From assembly GCA_036971475.1 (NCBI GenBank), contig JBAIZL010000005.1, positions 236,914,869-236,978,868 of the forward strand: a stretch of 64,000 nucleotides of DNA, read 5' to 3'. The position numbers and the translations under genes were made by a program. Below, one piece after another: positions 47,681-60,030 of this stretch. The notes under the pieces were generated by a model, which saw only the letters and a program-made list of their open reading frames with translations, was not told where the DNA came from and ran no database searches. This stretch comes from Prosapia bicincta. Its lineage: Eukaryota > Arthropoda > Insecta > Hemiptera > Cercopidae. How positions within the stretch are numbered: position 1 is the first letter of the stretch; each line of letters opens with the position of its first letter.

Positions 47681-48149
47681 AGTTATAAAATCTGAGAAGG
47701 AGAGTTCAGTGGGAAGTTATAGGGGGATACAATATGACTTTAGGACAAGCTTCTGGATATACTGAAAGTCTGAGCTTTTGGCGCTGCAACAAGGTTTATG
47801 AGAGGGAGAGAGAGCGCATGAATTCCGAAAGGGTAGGTGCTTTGCAGGGTTCACGGATTGTGTGGTTTCAAAGGAATCAGGGGATTCGGAAATGCATGTC
47901 AGCGATTTAGCTAGAATTCCAGGCTAGACGAGACGTCTTCGTGCATAGTGACCACACCAGGTATGCAGAGTATGTTAGGATGGGGCAGAGGGGTGTCAGA
48001 TATATCAGATATATGGTTTTCAGAGGGATGTACTGTTTTTTTAAAGGGGTGGTGTGAGCGTAAAGCAGATATTCCTAGCATGGTGATAATGTTATCTGCG
48101 AGTTTATTAAGTGTATTTTATTAATATAATTTGACTTTCTTTTTATTTC
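47681..48149 (+). other. G-rich unique segment between two family 1 copies
   Basis: The plus strand is conspicuously G- and purine-rich (GAAGGAGAGTTCAGTGGGAA, GAGAGGGAGAGAGAGCGC, GGATGGGGCAGAGGGGTGTC), unlike the surrounding AT-rich DNA. No open frame with a recognisable product is present. Confidence 0.5.
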
Positions 48150-48173
48150 AATTCCTTCTATTAGTTCATACTC

Positions 48174-48265
<92 letters not shown>

Positions 48266-48580
48266 TTCAAATTTTCAATCGGTAGTAAAATACTTTTTTT
48301 TATCCACTCAAGTTCTAATATTCCTTTTTTTGTAGTGGATGACACTTGATGTTAATACATTTTTCTGGGTCAAGGTATGCAATATAGTTATTTCGTGCCA
48401 TTTGGCTTAAAATAAGTGATGACGTATGATTTCATAAAACACGTGATTTTATGTTATAATTTATGTGGTAAAACAGGTGTTTTAACGCATAGGTTAAGTT
48501 ACTTTTAGAAAAAATTGTTGACCCAAGTAGGAATTTACTTTAAGAATTTTTCGTTTATATTGCTTGTTTTAAATTTTTAA
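48150..48580 (+). mobile_element. Family 1 copy 11 with a (TA)n(TG)n tract inside
   Basis: CAATTCCTTCTATTAGTTCA is followed by (TA) at 48178-48226 and (TG) at 48227-48263. Then come GTTCAAATTTTCAATCGGTA, TATCCACTCAAGTTCTAATA and a deletion that removes the TATATGGGAGAA block. The core boxes are CACGTG (AAAACACGTGATTTT) and CAGGTG (AAACAGGTGTTTTAACGC), and the tail follows. Confidence 0.88.
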
Positions 48581-49430
48581 TTACATTTGTGAATATATTT
48601 ATGCCCATAATATAATGAAAACTGCTCATAAGGAACTAACCACTAACTCAATTCTAATACATTTACACCCCAAATATGATCTATAAACCAGTAGATACTT
48701 TTATCTTTGATAGGAATGCATCAATTATGATGGATAATCTCACAGACTAGGCTTTCACTAAGTTGGATCCAAGTAAATAATATATCTCTAACGATAGGGC
48801 TACAATAATGTGCGTCAGAAATGTGTGTGAAATTTTGTAAGAGCACATATTTAAAAGGCAAGGTTACTGTTTTAATAGCAATTACAGAACTTACTTTCTC
48901 CTGACCCTGATTTCTTTTCAGAGGCAAACTCACCAGAGGTGGACTATAGATATAAACGGAAAAAAGTATTATCTTCATTATAACGTTTTTTCTGAAATCT
49001 TAAAACAATAAATTTATTGATTTAGATTCATTAGAATTTAACTTTGATAATTTTTGCTTACTATTTAAAATTAATTATTAAATTTTAGACGAACAGTACA
49101 ACTTTTCGAGGTGGGTTAGATTCTGGGTAAAGTATATCTAGTTTTACTTTGAACAATGTGTCCGGTATGGACAGTATGTTGTTTTTCCCGTAATGTTCTG
49201 CTTAAGGCCAGTCCCTGGTGGCCCCTTGGCAAGTGCTTGAGTCAAGGAGGAGGATACCCGTTGCATAACATTTGTGCTCTGATCTACTTAGCTTATAGTA
49301 AATGGTATTAGTAGAAAGTGAAATTTATGGTAAATGATTATATTATAATATTGTATAATCATTTAATTTAGTATGATTTAATTATAATATATAAATCAAA
49401 GCTACAATTTTGTCCTTAAGGGCCCCAATC
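48581..49430. other. Unique stretch
   Basis: No gene recognised. The 85-codon minus-strand frame at 48721-48978 has no recognisable domain. Confidence 0.45.
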
Positions 49431-49905
49431 ATTCTTTTACCCAACAAAAGTATGTTGCGGCCTAGAGCACAAGCAAAGTGATTGGGGTCTTTGAGGACTA
49501 ATATGATGGATCCCTTGGTCACAAGATTGGTTAGGCCTTTGAGCACAAGAGTAGTGCTGGCTCTTGGGCACCAGAGTGATTGGGGTCTTTGATGACTAAA
49601 ATGATAGATCCCTTAGTCACAAGAATGGTGGGGGGCCATTGAGCACAAGAGTGGTGAGGGCATTTGGCACAAAATAGTGTTTGGAGTCTTTGAGGACAAA
49701 AATGATGGATCCCTTGGCCACAAGAATGTTAGGGCCCCTAAGGACAAGAGTGGCCGGGGCTCTTGAGCACAAGAGTAGTAGGCGTTATGTAAAAAAAGGG
49801 TGGGTCTTGGTCACAAGAGTGGTGGAATCTCATGAGCATAAGTGTGGTGGGGTGACCTTGTACCTATGAGTGGTGGGGCCTTCAGCCACAAAAGTTGGGA
49901 GACAC
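49431..49905 (+). repeat. G-rich roughly 30-bp minisatellite with 100-bp higher order
   Basis: Units of the type CACAAGAGTGGTGGGGCC-TTGAG vary from about 24 to 33 bp. A composite word, TTTGAGGACTAATATGATGG then ATCCCTTGGTCACAAGA, recurs at about 49490, 49588 and 49689, giving a higher-order period of about 100 bp. The 62-codon frame at 49681-49869 follows the periodicity and is not a gene. Confidence 0.88.
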
Positions 49906-50302
49906 TGTAAGGGATATAAACTTGACATATTATTCATTTTACTATAATGATATTTCAGTTTTCTTATTAATTTAAAAAATTTGTTCCATTATATAAGGTA
50001 TACATTTCCTTATTATAAATTTTAATTTGATAATACTCTTTAGTATCATAATTTATAATATAATAGTTATAACTTATATTTCTATTAAAAATTAATTTAA
50101 TAAATTTTACACGGTTCAAATAATACTTAGATTAAAAATTTAAAAACTATATTACTTTTCTTGTTTTTTTTTTTTTTTTTTTTTGTAGCAAATCGTTTTA
50201 TAAAACCATCTAGATCGAACCTGCAAGCTATGTCAATATTTGTACTTATAATTGTGAGAATATTTAAACGCTTTTGATTTGGGTGGATTTTAAAATGCAT
50301 AA
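49906..50302. other. AT-rich spacer with a poly-T run
   Basis: About 22 consecutive T at 50163-50184. No gene is seen. Confidence 0.5.
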
Positions 50303-50340
50303 CAGCTCCGGGCCAGTACCCCTACGTAAATCCGGCGCTG
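50303..50340. mobile_element. Possible hAT-like right terminus
   Basis: Reverse-complemented, the end reads CAGCGCCGGATTTACGTAGG, which resembles hAT ends of the CAGTGCCGGATTTA type. The matching left end and target duplication are not found, so this may be a truncated element that also includes the G-rich minisatellite. Confidence 0.4.
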
Positions 50341-53189
50341 GTCTTATACTAAAAAAACTATTTAACTATATACTAAAAAATGAAATATAAAAAATGTTAT
50401 TTTTTAAAAGTAAGTTTTTCAACGATCGAGGCAGAAGTAACACAAAACTCAGAAGTCTTAAACTTGTAACCAATAAAACTACGTCTATACGATAAAGTTC
50501 TCGTTATCAATGGCGTTACGTATTTTGTCTGTAAGCAGTAACAGGAAGCGAATATAATTTATAAATTTATTCCTGTTAATTTATTGCTTTTAGTTTACTT
50601 TACAAACGTTATCACCCAGTCATGATAAAAGAGAAACATGGGAAAGTCATTCGAGTTTATCATTCTTGTATATTGTTCCTAACATACAAATCATTAAAGG
50701 AAAGGTTTTCAAATTACAGAAATAAAACTCATTGTTTTTATGATAAATATATAATTTTTATAATTCTAATATAGTTTATAAAAATGTCTTGCGTTCTTAA
50801 GTTGCAGCTAAATATAAGCTGGTAAATATTTTATACTTTTTACTTCAAAGCCCTTTCTTAAAGAGTCTAAGGAGATTAAAGTTGAGTAAACCCTTGCTGT
50901 GAAGCAGAATATAATATTACTCTTTGTGGGTCGTAAATGTTACGGCTACATTCGAGAGAATATTACGTAGTTTGTTTTGATACGTAATACAAATTTTTCT
51001 GTTTTCAGTTCGTTTTCTCATAGGTACTTCCTGTTGCGTCCAGATAATCGTGCATTTTGCTCACTTCCGCTTTCTCGTGTACTATCACTTCTGAATACAT
51101 GTTATATATTCATAATGTTCTATACATCGACCGCTTCTGTATCCGATATGTCTAAACATATTTCGAGATTGTTTGTTATTTCTTACCGAAGCTAATTTAT
51201 CATCCAATTTATCTTAAATCGACCGTCTCATAGGCTCAAGTTAGTGTTTTAACAGACCTTATGTTTGTAGGAAAGTATTTATACTGACCCTCTACCTCCC
51301 ATCTCGCCTACTGCGATCTCTCAAGGCCACGTGCTCCGCACTGTACTAATAATGTAAAAAAAACAGGCGGTCTTTGTAATATTTCAATGGATTGTATGTA
51401 TATACAACTCCAGCTGTTCCCAGCTGTTAACGTTGCTTATTATGTATCAACTTGGACCAATGCGTACAAATGTTTAAACTTAGAGTAAGCAATGTGCTAA
51501 GTTTTTCATTCATAAAGCAGAAATTGCTTCATATTTTTCATCACATTGCTCGCAATTGTTTATAAATGATAACTTCTATATTAGCACTTGACGCTAAATT
51601 GCCAGATTAGTTTGGAGTCGTACTTCGCCAATGATCGGGCCGATTGCCGGACATGCACGATGGAGTTTTAAGTCGACCCGAGCGCTGAAATCGACTTAAA
51701 GGAGATCGAATGATGTTTCTTACTTAATCAAACTGAAACTATTTCTTCAAATTCAATGAAAATTTTAATAATTATCAACAATAATATTTTTAAAATTATA
51801 TATTTTCAAATATTTATTTAATGAATAATGCCATAAAAACATATCCATAACAAATAGTGTCTTCTTTCTATTTTCATTTTCATAAAACGTTTTACTGTGT
51901 GATCTACCGTGCGCTTTATTAAAGTGAATATTCTTTTTGGCTGGGTATAACTCTATGTCTGCTGCAACGTCCCCCCCTCATCTTACTCTTCTTTTTTCTT
52001 TTGCTTTTTACTTATCATAACGTTAAGGGTGTTACGGAGTTGTTACTTTTTATTCGCGATTGCTCATCTCCGTTCCTCTCTCGTGCTCGTGTAGCCTCGA
52101 GCGTTCTTAAATATTGTCTTGTGTTCACCCGTTATTTGCCACGCCTAAACGCAAGTCACTTCCCGCTGATTGCTACCTTAAAGTTTGTATACAAATGGTT
52201 AACATGTTTTGTCAGGTCTTTAAATAGTCATTCTTGTCCGTAAAGTAGTCAGCTGGAAAGACACACTATTAACATGAACATACAAAATTTTCAAAGAATC
52301 TTACCATCTTAGAAGATCTGCAGGCACAGCAAGGGGACGTGTAAAATCTGATCATGTTTAAGATCATTTTTTTTAAAGCTCCTGTGTTCTTTAAACACGA
52401 TCTGCCGGTAGACTTCGTCTCTGGGCTTCAATACAAAAAACCAACTAATTTTTAGAATAGCTCAATAAAATTTACAATAAATTTGTTCTCAGGAGAGAAC
52501 TCGTTTGAAGAGACATTAGGCTCTGAATTTTATATATTTATTAATTAATGAAATTTAATTAAATTTGTGGTTTGATTTAATAATCATTATTTATTAGTTG
52601 GAAAAAACTAAGTTTAATTGGTTGTTCAACACAGGATAAATTTAAATACCAAAAGTTTTTATAATGCATTTAATTACTTGTTTTTAAAATAAAAATAAAT
52701 ATATTTTCAACTAAAATACATTTGACTCTCTCTTTACTATTTCTTAGTCTTCCTTATGATCACAAATAATTGCTTAACTTTTCCTTATATTTGATATATT
52801 TAATTTCTACATTTTATATATATAATTCATTAAATACATTTACATATTTAAACAAAAATTCTTTCCTAATTTAACATAATACAATTTTTTATCCTATCAT
52901 TTTAAGATTGAATTGGTAAATTTTACATTTTATAACAAATAATTTTAAAATTTGTATAATTCTAAAAATCTGGTCTTCCTGAAAATGATTGGTTTATGGC
53001 CAAAACTACTTTGTGAATTTAATATTAATTATTCATTAGTTAAGCATTTTTGTTATACAAATTAATTTTATTGCATTTAACATTTATTTAAAAATTCAAC
53101 ATAGAGTGAAGTCATTGTTTAATTTTTATTGATAATTTTGAATTTAATATTTTTAACTTACTACATTTGACGTTATTTAATAAAATAGA
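50341..53189. other. Long AT-rich unique stretch
   Basis: No gene recognised. A perfect 10-bp inverted repeat, TTTAAGTCGA (51667-51676) with TCGACTTAAA (51691-51700), lies in a CpG-richer islet (about 51600-51720). The frames at 50977-51195 and 52001-52243 have no recognisable domain. Confidence 0.45.
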
Positions 53190-53580
53190 GAAAATGACTT
53201 GCCAAGGATTTCCCTGCCGGTCCTAGAGTCCTCTCGTCTTGATTCCGGGTCCCTGGACACTGGAAGTAGCCATCCCTGGTAAGTCGATGGAAGTCCTCCA
53301 TTCTCCTCTGATCTTCACGTCCTGGAGGCTGAGTCTGAATCCCTCGTCCGTGGATCGAATTAGACGGCAGAGACGTGGCTGTTTGATTCCATCTGGTCTT
53401 TGGTTGTCCTAGGCGCGGACCGGCATAGCGACCGTTAGCACCTCGTATTAAAAATTTTTCACAGACTGTCTTACAGGTCCTTAAGTTCCGGTATTTATTG
53501 CGGCTATGTAACCCTTCCCCACCCGCTCTTAGCTCGTCGCTATCTCCGTGCTATTTCACTGCACAAGAGTAAAATCATCT
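53190..53580. other. GC-rich segment of unknown origin
   Basis: About 390 bp with much higher GC than its surroundings (GCCGGTCCTAGAGTCC, AGGCGCGGACCGGCATAGCG), ending just before family 2 copy 3. The minus strand is open for about 40 codons in one frame without a recognisable domain. A degraded retroelement or a regulatory islet is possible. Confidence 0.4.
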
Positions 53581-53611
53581 CTTTCGCCTTGGGATGCCAT
53601 TCAAATTTTAG

Positions 53612-54025
53612 CTTTAATTAAGTTATAACATATGGTTTCAGCTTATTTTATAATATAGGTTATGTTGTATAACAGCTGTTTTTTTACACGTAGGTTATGT
53701 TACTCTATTCGTTGTACATTATCAAATGAAATAGTTACTACTCAATACTTTTTATCAGTTACTAAATATAATAATTTACTTTTATTTTGTTATTTATTAT
53801 ATTTCGATAATTTTTACATTAATTAACTAAATTTAATAAATATAGATATACAATTTTTGAACTGAAAACTGTCTCATGCGCGCCTAACACTGAATAAAAT
53901 GATTTCAACTAAACAAACTAAATAGATTTTCATTGTGTAAATTTGTCAACATCTAATTCAACATCTAGAAAAGGATTTCCATTATCTACATTAACTTGAC
54001 TCTATTAAAACCTCTATCACGTATT
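53612..54025 (+). mobile_element. Family 2 dispersed element, copy 3
   Basis: TTAAGTTATAACATATGGTT, ATAATATAGGTTATGTTGTA, AACAGCTGTTTTTTTACACG and TAGGTTATGTTACTCTATTC form the core. ATGCGCGCCTAACACTGAAT, CAACATCTAATTCAACATCT and TATTAAAACCTCTATCACG follow, in the same order as 16745-17345. Confidence 0.65.
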
Positions 54026-55632
54026 GCAAATTCTGAAGGACAGTCTCATTGATCAATATTTGTCATTACTTTAGAAATATCTCTTTCAGGTTTCAACTAC
54101 CAAGAAGCGTCATATTATCAAACAAAATACCCAGAAGGTCTCAGGAAAATTGGTAATTAATAAGTTATATGTAATTGTAATTATTTTTATTATCTAGGTT
54201 TTTATTCTTAAATTTTAACCATTGAATACTTATAATTTATTTTTAAATTTATCCCTGTTATTACGAAATTCAAGTTAGAAAGGTATTTGTTATCCAAGTA
54301 GATGGGGCAACGATAAAAACGGCAATTACATCACTGTACTGCAATTCTTCCACAGAAATAGAAGGCTGAAGAAATTTTGCAAACAATGATCATTGATTTC
54401 CTTATTGTGTAAAAGCTATAACGAGCCCCCAAAATTTCTGCGTCAAAATACCTTTCTAATTTCAATTCTACTACAGATATGCTCGTCCTGATTTCATAAG
54501 ATGTATATTTGATCTAAGGACGACTTTTTACTCCTCCATATACTGAAATCAAACAAGCAAGTCTTTACTTATTAGAACATAAGTATAAATAAAAGGTAAT
54601 TATTACTTATGCCTTCCTAAAATTTATAAGTAATAACACAATCAAATTTATAGATTCAATGAAAACGTAAATTTTGAAGCTTAAATATGAAGAAACAACC
54701 TGAATGAGTATCGTTTCGCTGTCGTTAACGCTGTTCCTGTCATTTTGTAAAAATCACTTCGTTTACTGTGTAGGTTATGTATAAAAATGCCGGGTTAGGT
54801 TATAATTCTGGGGTGAACGAAACATGTCCTTCAACCAATAAAAAAAGGAACTCTCCGGTTAAGCCGCAGCTCTCGCTATATTATAATTTCAGGACTACAG
54901 TATTTGCCTTTAATAACAAAGTAATCACGAATGTAATCAATGTTCCATGTGATGTGGTTTTGCAATCTTTAAATACGTCAAATGGTTTTTAGGTTCCGTT
55001 CTCATTGAAGCTGCGTAACGTCAAACACAATACAGCTAATAATATCAATTTCAAACACAGCCGTTGCCATGGCGACGCTTTATAACAGGAATGTTGATAT
55101 GTTGCCCTGCTCAAATTATTAAAATATTTGTGAGCGTTCAATGAACCGACCCCGGATCGCTCGGTCCCATGTGGTTTAATATCAAACCTTCAAATACACT
55201 GTTAATAAGCGAAAATGCACCCTAAAATAAAAGCTCCTTTTAAATATGGCTGACTAGAAAATAAAAAAAAGCAATCGACAAATAAAATTCCCCGGAGTGT
55301 TCTCCAATTCTCAAAACGTTTTAAAGCTAATTTACAAATTGGAAATATGACTGAATGTCTTCCTCAGCTAAGCCCTCGTCTGCAATCATGAAATATTCAT
55401 GATGGTTGTCTTTACAACTAGTTAGACGAAACGACTCTTATTTCGGCTTCAACGTCCAATTAAATGTAGTGACAGACTCCACCACACTCGATTATTTATT
55501 ATTATTTCTTCCTACTAAAGCTTACCTTAAATTTGAACATACAAATCATTACAGATATCAGGAATTATGTGAGACTCTTTGGAAATAGAATTTACATTTT
55601 ACATATTTACTTCTGAAAACTGTTTAATCACA
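54026..55632. other. Unique stretch
   Basis: No gene recognised. About 55050-55200 is CpG-richer and includes an RFX-like site listed separately. The frames at 54777-54992 and 55406-55588 lack domains. Confidence 0.45.
55063..55076. promoter_or_regulatory. X-box-like RFX site
   Basis: GTTGCCATGGCGAC differs by one base from the palindromic X-box GTTGCCATGGCAAC bound by RFX factors, which in animals often marks ciliary gene promoters. No transcript is recognised beside it, so its relevance is inferred only. Confidence 0.4.
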
Positions 55633-55934
<302 letters not shown>

Positions 55935-55937
<3 letters not shown>

Positions 55938-56072
55938 GGTTTAATTCTTCTGTTAAGTCAACTAATTGTAGGTAAGATGTTTGTTATTTAAGTCTGTTTT
56001 ACTTTACGATTATTAACCTATTTATCACGCCTATTAATTAGGCATGTTAAAAGTAGGTCTATTTATTACGCT

Positions 56073-56077
<5 letters not shown>
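55935..56077. other. Spacer with GGCAT/AGGTCTATTTATTACG words
   Basis: Short words related to GCCTATTAATTAGGCAT recur here and again at about 56279-56440, indicating a degenerate local repeat. Confidence 0.45.
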
Positions 56078-56121
<44 letters not shown>

Positions 56122-56197
56122 GGTAATATATTACTATTGTAAGTAATTTTATCCACCATTACAACAATGGAAAACAATGGATAACGTTAAATGTCAA

Positions 56198-56251
<54 letters not shown>
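56078..56251. repeat. Two (TA)n microsatellites
   Basis: TA runs at about 56078-56118 and 56201-56251 are separated by 82 bp containing ACAACAATGGAAAACAATGG. Confidence 0.95.
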
Positions 56252-56253
<2 letters not shown>

Positions 56254-57803
56254 CGTTTGTTGATTGATATTTACTAATCCTATTAAATATAGGCCTATTT
56301 AATTCGCCTGAAATCAGGCATTTTAAATATAGCCTTATTTCTTTCGTCTGTAGATTATGAATATTAAATTACAGCCTTTTAATTACAAATGTATGTTAAT
56401 TAGGCCTGTTATTTATAAGACTATATTTTACGTATATATTTTACGTAATATACGCTTATTTATGTCACTTTATTAAAATTTTTAGAGCTCCATTCCTTTT
56501 TATTTCATGATAATAAATAATCATCTTCGTGTATATTATTTCCTTACTATAATAGACTTTCTAAAATTTGTATTAATTTTCATCGAGAAACGACAAAGTT
56601 CAAGTTTATTTAAGTTCTGCTTAAGTTATTTTTTAAATGAGACATATAAACATAACTATTATGAAAACATCTTAAATTAAACGACATTATTTCTTATTGC
56701 ATGTTTGAATATTTTCAAAGCTGCTAGAACAAATAACTTTAAGTGTGCTTTTACGGGTAGTTAAGCAATATTATTTTACGTGAATACAGTTTCGGATGGT
56801 AAAATACTACTGCATTTATAGTTCGGTCTATTAACAGGAGAAATGTTTGCTACATGCAATGTCGGATAACCACCAAAACGAAGCAATATAAAAGGTTTTA
56901 GGTTTAGCTTGCACGAGAGTTACTCCCCTCCTAGAGCACATGTAACGCCAACATACATAAGTTACACTAAACTCAAGGTAAACACGATATGAGGCTAGCT
57001 GCGATCGGTTTTTAATTCTTCTTCATACATTGAAAGCCCTTCGTGCTTTAATTCTGGAATTACGATAAAGGAAGGTTCTTCAACCAACACACAACTGATC
57101 AAACAAAACGGACATGGAAACTAATCCATTCTCTATGCAACATTTTCTCAGGGATCTTTTTCAAATTTCGTTCAGCTTTGAATACCAGTTTCTCTTTGAA
57201 GTAAATATAGGTGTATTGAAGAGTAAAGAGATATAACTATTCTCGTCAATATCTGAAACGTTTAAAATTTTTTTGTTTTGAATTATTTAATATCCTATTT
57301 ATTCTTTCTTACTCTATGTGCTTGATAATTGTACGTTGTTACAAAGGCAATTGGCGTGTATTAATTGTTACCATTCTACACCTTATTCGCTTTGTAATTC
57401 TCTATTTGTGCTCTATACATTTCATCTTGTTATATATAACGATAAATATACATATCACAATCAAGAATAAACGGCTTGAGTTTTTAATAGATTTAATACA
57501 ATAACATTATTAAACAACTCAATGACCAGCCAACTCTTCAGGTATGTCTTGCTTTAGCTGTTAACGGCGAATGAGGTACTTAAAAATGTCAATATATTCA
57601 TTAAATCTTCAAGCCATTACTTCTAGAAATATTCTTATTTATGAAATATTATTGTTCATGTATATACATTAATAAATAAATGTTTAACAATGACAACATC
57701 ATCTGCAAATCATATGTACACAAATTACTAAAGTTTCAATACATATACAAATTATAGTTCAAAGCTGCCACAGATATTTTTTGTGTTACATATGTATACA
57801 CAA

Positions 57804-57805
<2 letters not shown>
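56252..57805. other. AT-rich unique stretch
   Basis: No gene recognised. Confidence 0.5.

Positions 57806-57895
<90 letters not shown>
57806..57895. repeat. (CT)n(TA)n compound microsatellite
   Basis: About 42 bp of CT is followed by about 46 bp of TA, then ACACATGAACGCGCGC. Confidence 0.97.
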
Positions 57896-57900
<5 letters not shown>

Positions 57901-58559
57901 GAACGCGCGCTTGTGCACACCTTTGTGTGTTTGTGTTGTTACCTTATAATGATGCATATAGCAGTATGTTGATTTTAGGAGGACTAAACTCTAAAAAAAA
58001 AGATAAAAGAAAAATTTAAATGAAAATATAAAACTTTTATTCTGTAGAATTATAATTTAAATTTTGTTACACATCGCATTAACATAAATCATAAGATTCC
58101 AGAAATCTTCTAAATATTAACAAATATTTAACTGTATTAAAATAATACATGGAAGGATTAGAAATATATAAACATAAAGTTAAAAATAAATTAATTAATG
58201 AACAAATACTGATAAAACCCAAGCATTATACACTATTTAAAGTTATCGATAATAGAAATACGTTGAAATAATTTTAGAAAATAAGGCTTTTTTTCCATAA
58301 ATACTTGTCCCTAACGTGTTACAATGCGAACAATTACATTGAATATTTACCGTTTTTAAAACTATTTTCTGTCCCATAAATTATACAATACCAAATATAA
58401 TATACTGCTAAGTATTTTTACTCTTATCACTGTACAAAATTATATTGTTTTAAATAATATAACCTAAATTAAACAATTATCAGGGTTGTTTAATTTTAAC
58501 GATTCTTTAACGTAGGTTTTAATCACTGATTGCAGAGTTTTGTTATAGGAGGAAATACT
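57896..58559. other. AT-rich unique stretch
   Basis: Nothing supported. Confidence 0.5.
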
Positions 58560-59035
58560 TACATTTGTAATTCCTTCTATCAGTTCACACTCTCCATAAG
58601 GTATATAAATAATATCTTAATCATTTTCAATCGTTAATTCAGTACACTTTTATTCATTCGCTCAAATTCAAATACAAATTTTAAAACTTGTATTATATGA
58701 CACGGGATGCTAATACAGTTTAAAAAAATACTAATTCATTAATTGAATGTAATAAATTAACTTTAGCTTTACGTGGGTAAAATACTTTCCACAAAAGCGG
58801 AAAGGTATGTAATATATTTATTAAGTCTCATTTGGCTTAAAAGAAGCGATATAGTATTATTTCATAAAACAACTGATTTATGTTACAGGTTATGTAGTAG
58901 AATAGCTGTTTTAACGTATAGGTTATGTTACTTTATTTATAATAATTGTAAAATTATGTAATAGGAAGTAACTTAATAATTTTCTATGTTGACCTAAGTA
59001 GGAATTTAATTGTTGTTTATATTACTTTTTACATC
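58560..59035 (+). mobile_element. Family 1 short dispersed element, copy 12
   Basis: Full-length copy with AATTCCTTCTATCAGTTCAC, a collapsed TA site (GGTATATAAATAATAT), CATTTTCAATCGTTAATTCA, TTCACAAAAGCGG-type block, ATTTCATAAAACAACTGATT (CAACTG), AATAGCTGTTTTAACG (TAGCTG), TATAGGTTATGTTACTTTAT and CCTAAGTAGGAATTTAATTG. Confidence 0.88.
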
Positions 59036-60030
59036 TTTGTTTATTCGACATTTTAATATTATTATAGTTTAATTAATTAATGTTAATACAATTATTTTAA
59101 AAAAAATTAATAGAAAAACAATATGTGAACAGTTTTCTTCTGATTAAAGATACATAGATTCGTGTAAGAAATATAAAAAGACCTTGAGCCTTAAGTAGGT
59201 TTAGGGATGCTGACGATCTCTAAACCTGTTGAGTGAAAGGAGTCAGTCATCCCTCAATAAGTGTACCCAAAAATAATTACTGATGTGATGGAGTTAGACA
59301 GGAACGAGCTCTTGAGTGGATGCGATAAATCCCCTCGACAAATATTTCTAAAACGTAAAGGATCAACGCATTCATGGATGTTTTACTCCACCTGGAGAAG
59401 CTTTTCCCAACAATCAATACAACACAAAGAAAGGAAGAAGAAGAAAGGCCTGCAAGTAATATTGAAGTCCTTTTGAAAGGATATGAAATGTTGAGCACAG
59501 CGCCAGTTGGCATTTACGGAGAGACGGCGCGTAAGTAAACTTCAAAGGAAACAAATCAACCGTTGCAGAATTATTAAAAATTAGGTTAGGTTTTCATTAA
59601 TTATTCATATTCTGTTTGCCTTCTTTTGGTCTGTCGGTGAGGGTTTAACTGCGTGATATGGAAACACAAAGAAATAGAGAACTTTAAGCGAATAAAATTA
59701 TATATAATATATTGATTATAATAAACGCAACTACACAAGTTAATTATTTATAAGAAAATTACAATCGAACGTTACGTTTACAGGAATGTTCCAAACAGGT
59801 TTTATGTGAAACAGAAATAACGTAGTGATTGTTAGAATACATCTTTAATCCTCTAAAGAGGTACTTAAAGTAATTAAATGATATGCTTTGGTTTGTTAAA
59901 TTTTGACTTTTAAAACTACTAATACAAAATGTTGAATAATTTTATATGCACTAGAACATCGCCAAGTTCGATGTTTTCTTCTCACTACAATAGAGAGAAA
60001 TCTAGGTAATGAGTAAAGTAGGAAGCCTCC
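59036..60030. other. Unique stretch
   Basis: No gene recognised. The overlapping opposite frames at 59261-59513 lack domains. Confidence 0.45.

Noticed and set aside
49681..49869. A 62-codon frame with about 10-residue periodicity
   Set aside because: It follows the roughly 30-bp minisatellite period and has no independent support.
59277..59513. Overlapping opposite-strand frames
   Set aside because: Both are short, overlap each other and show no domain.
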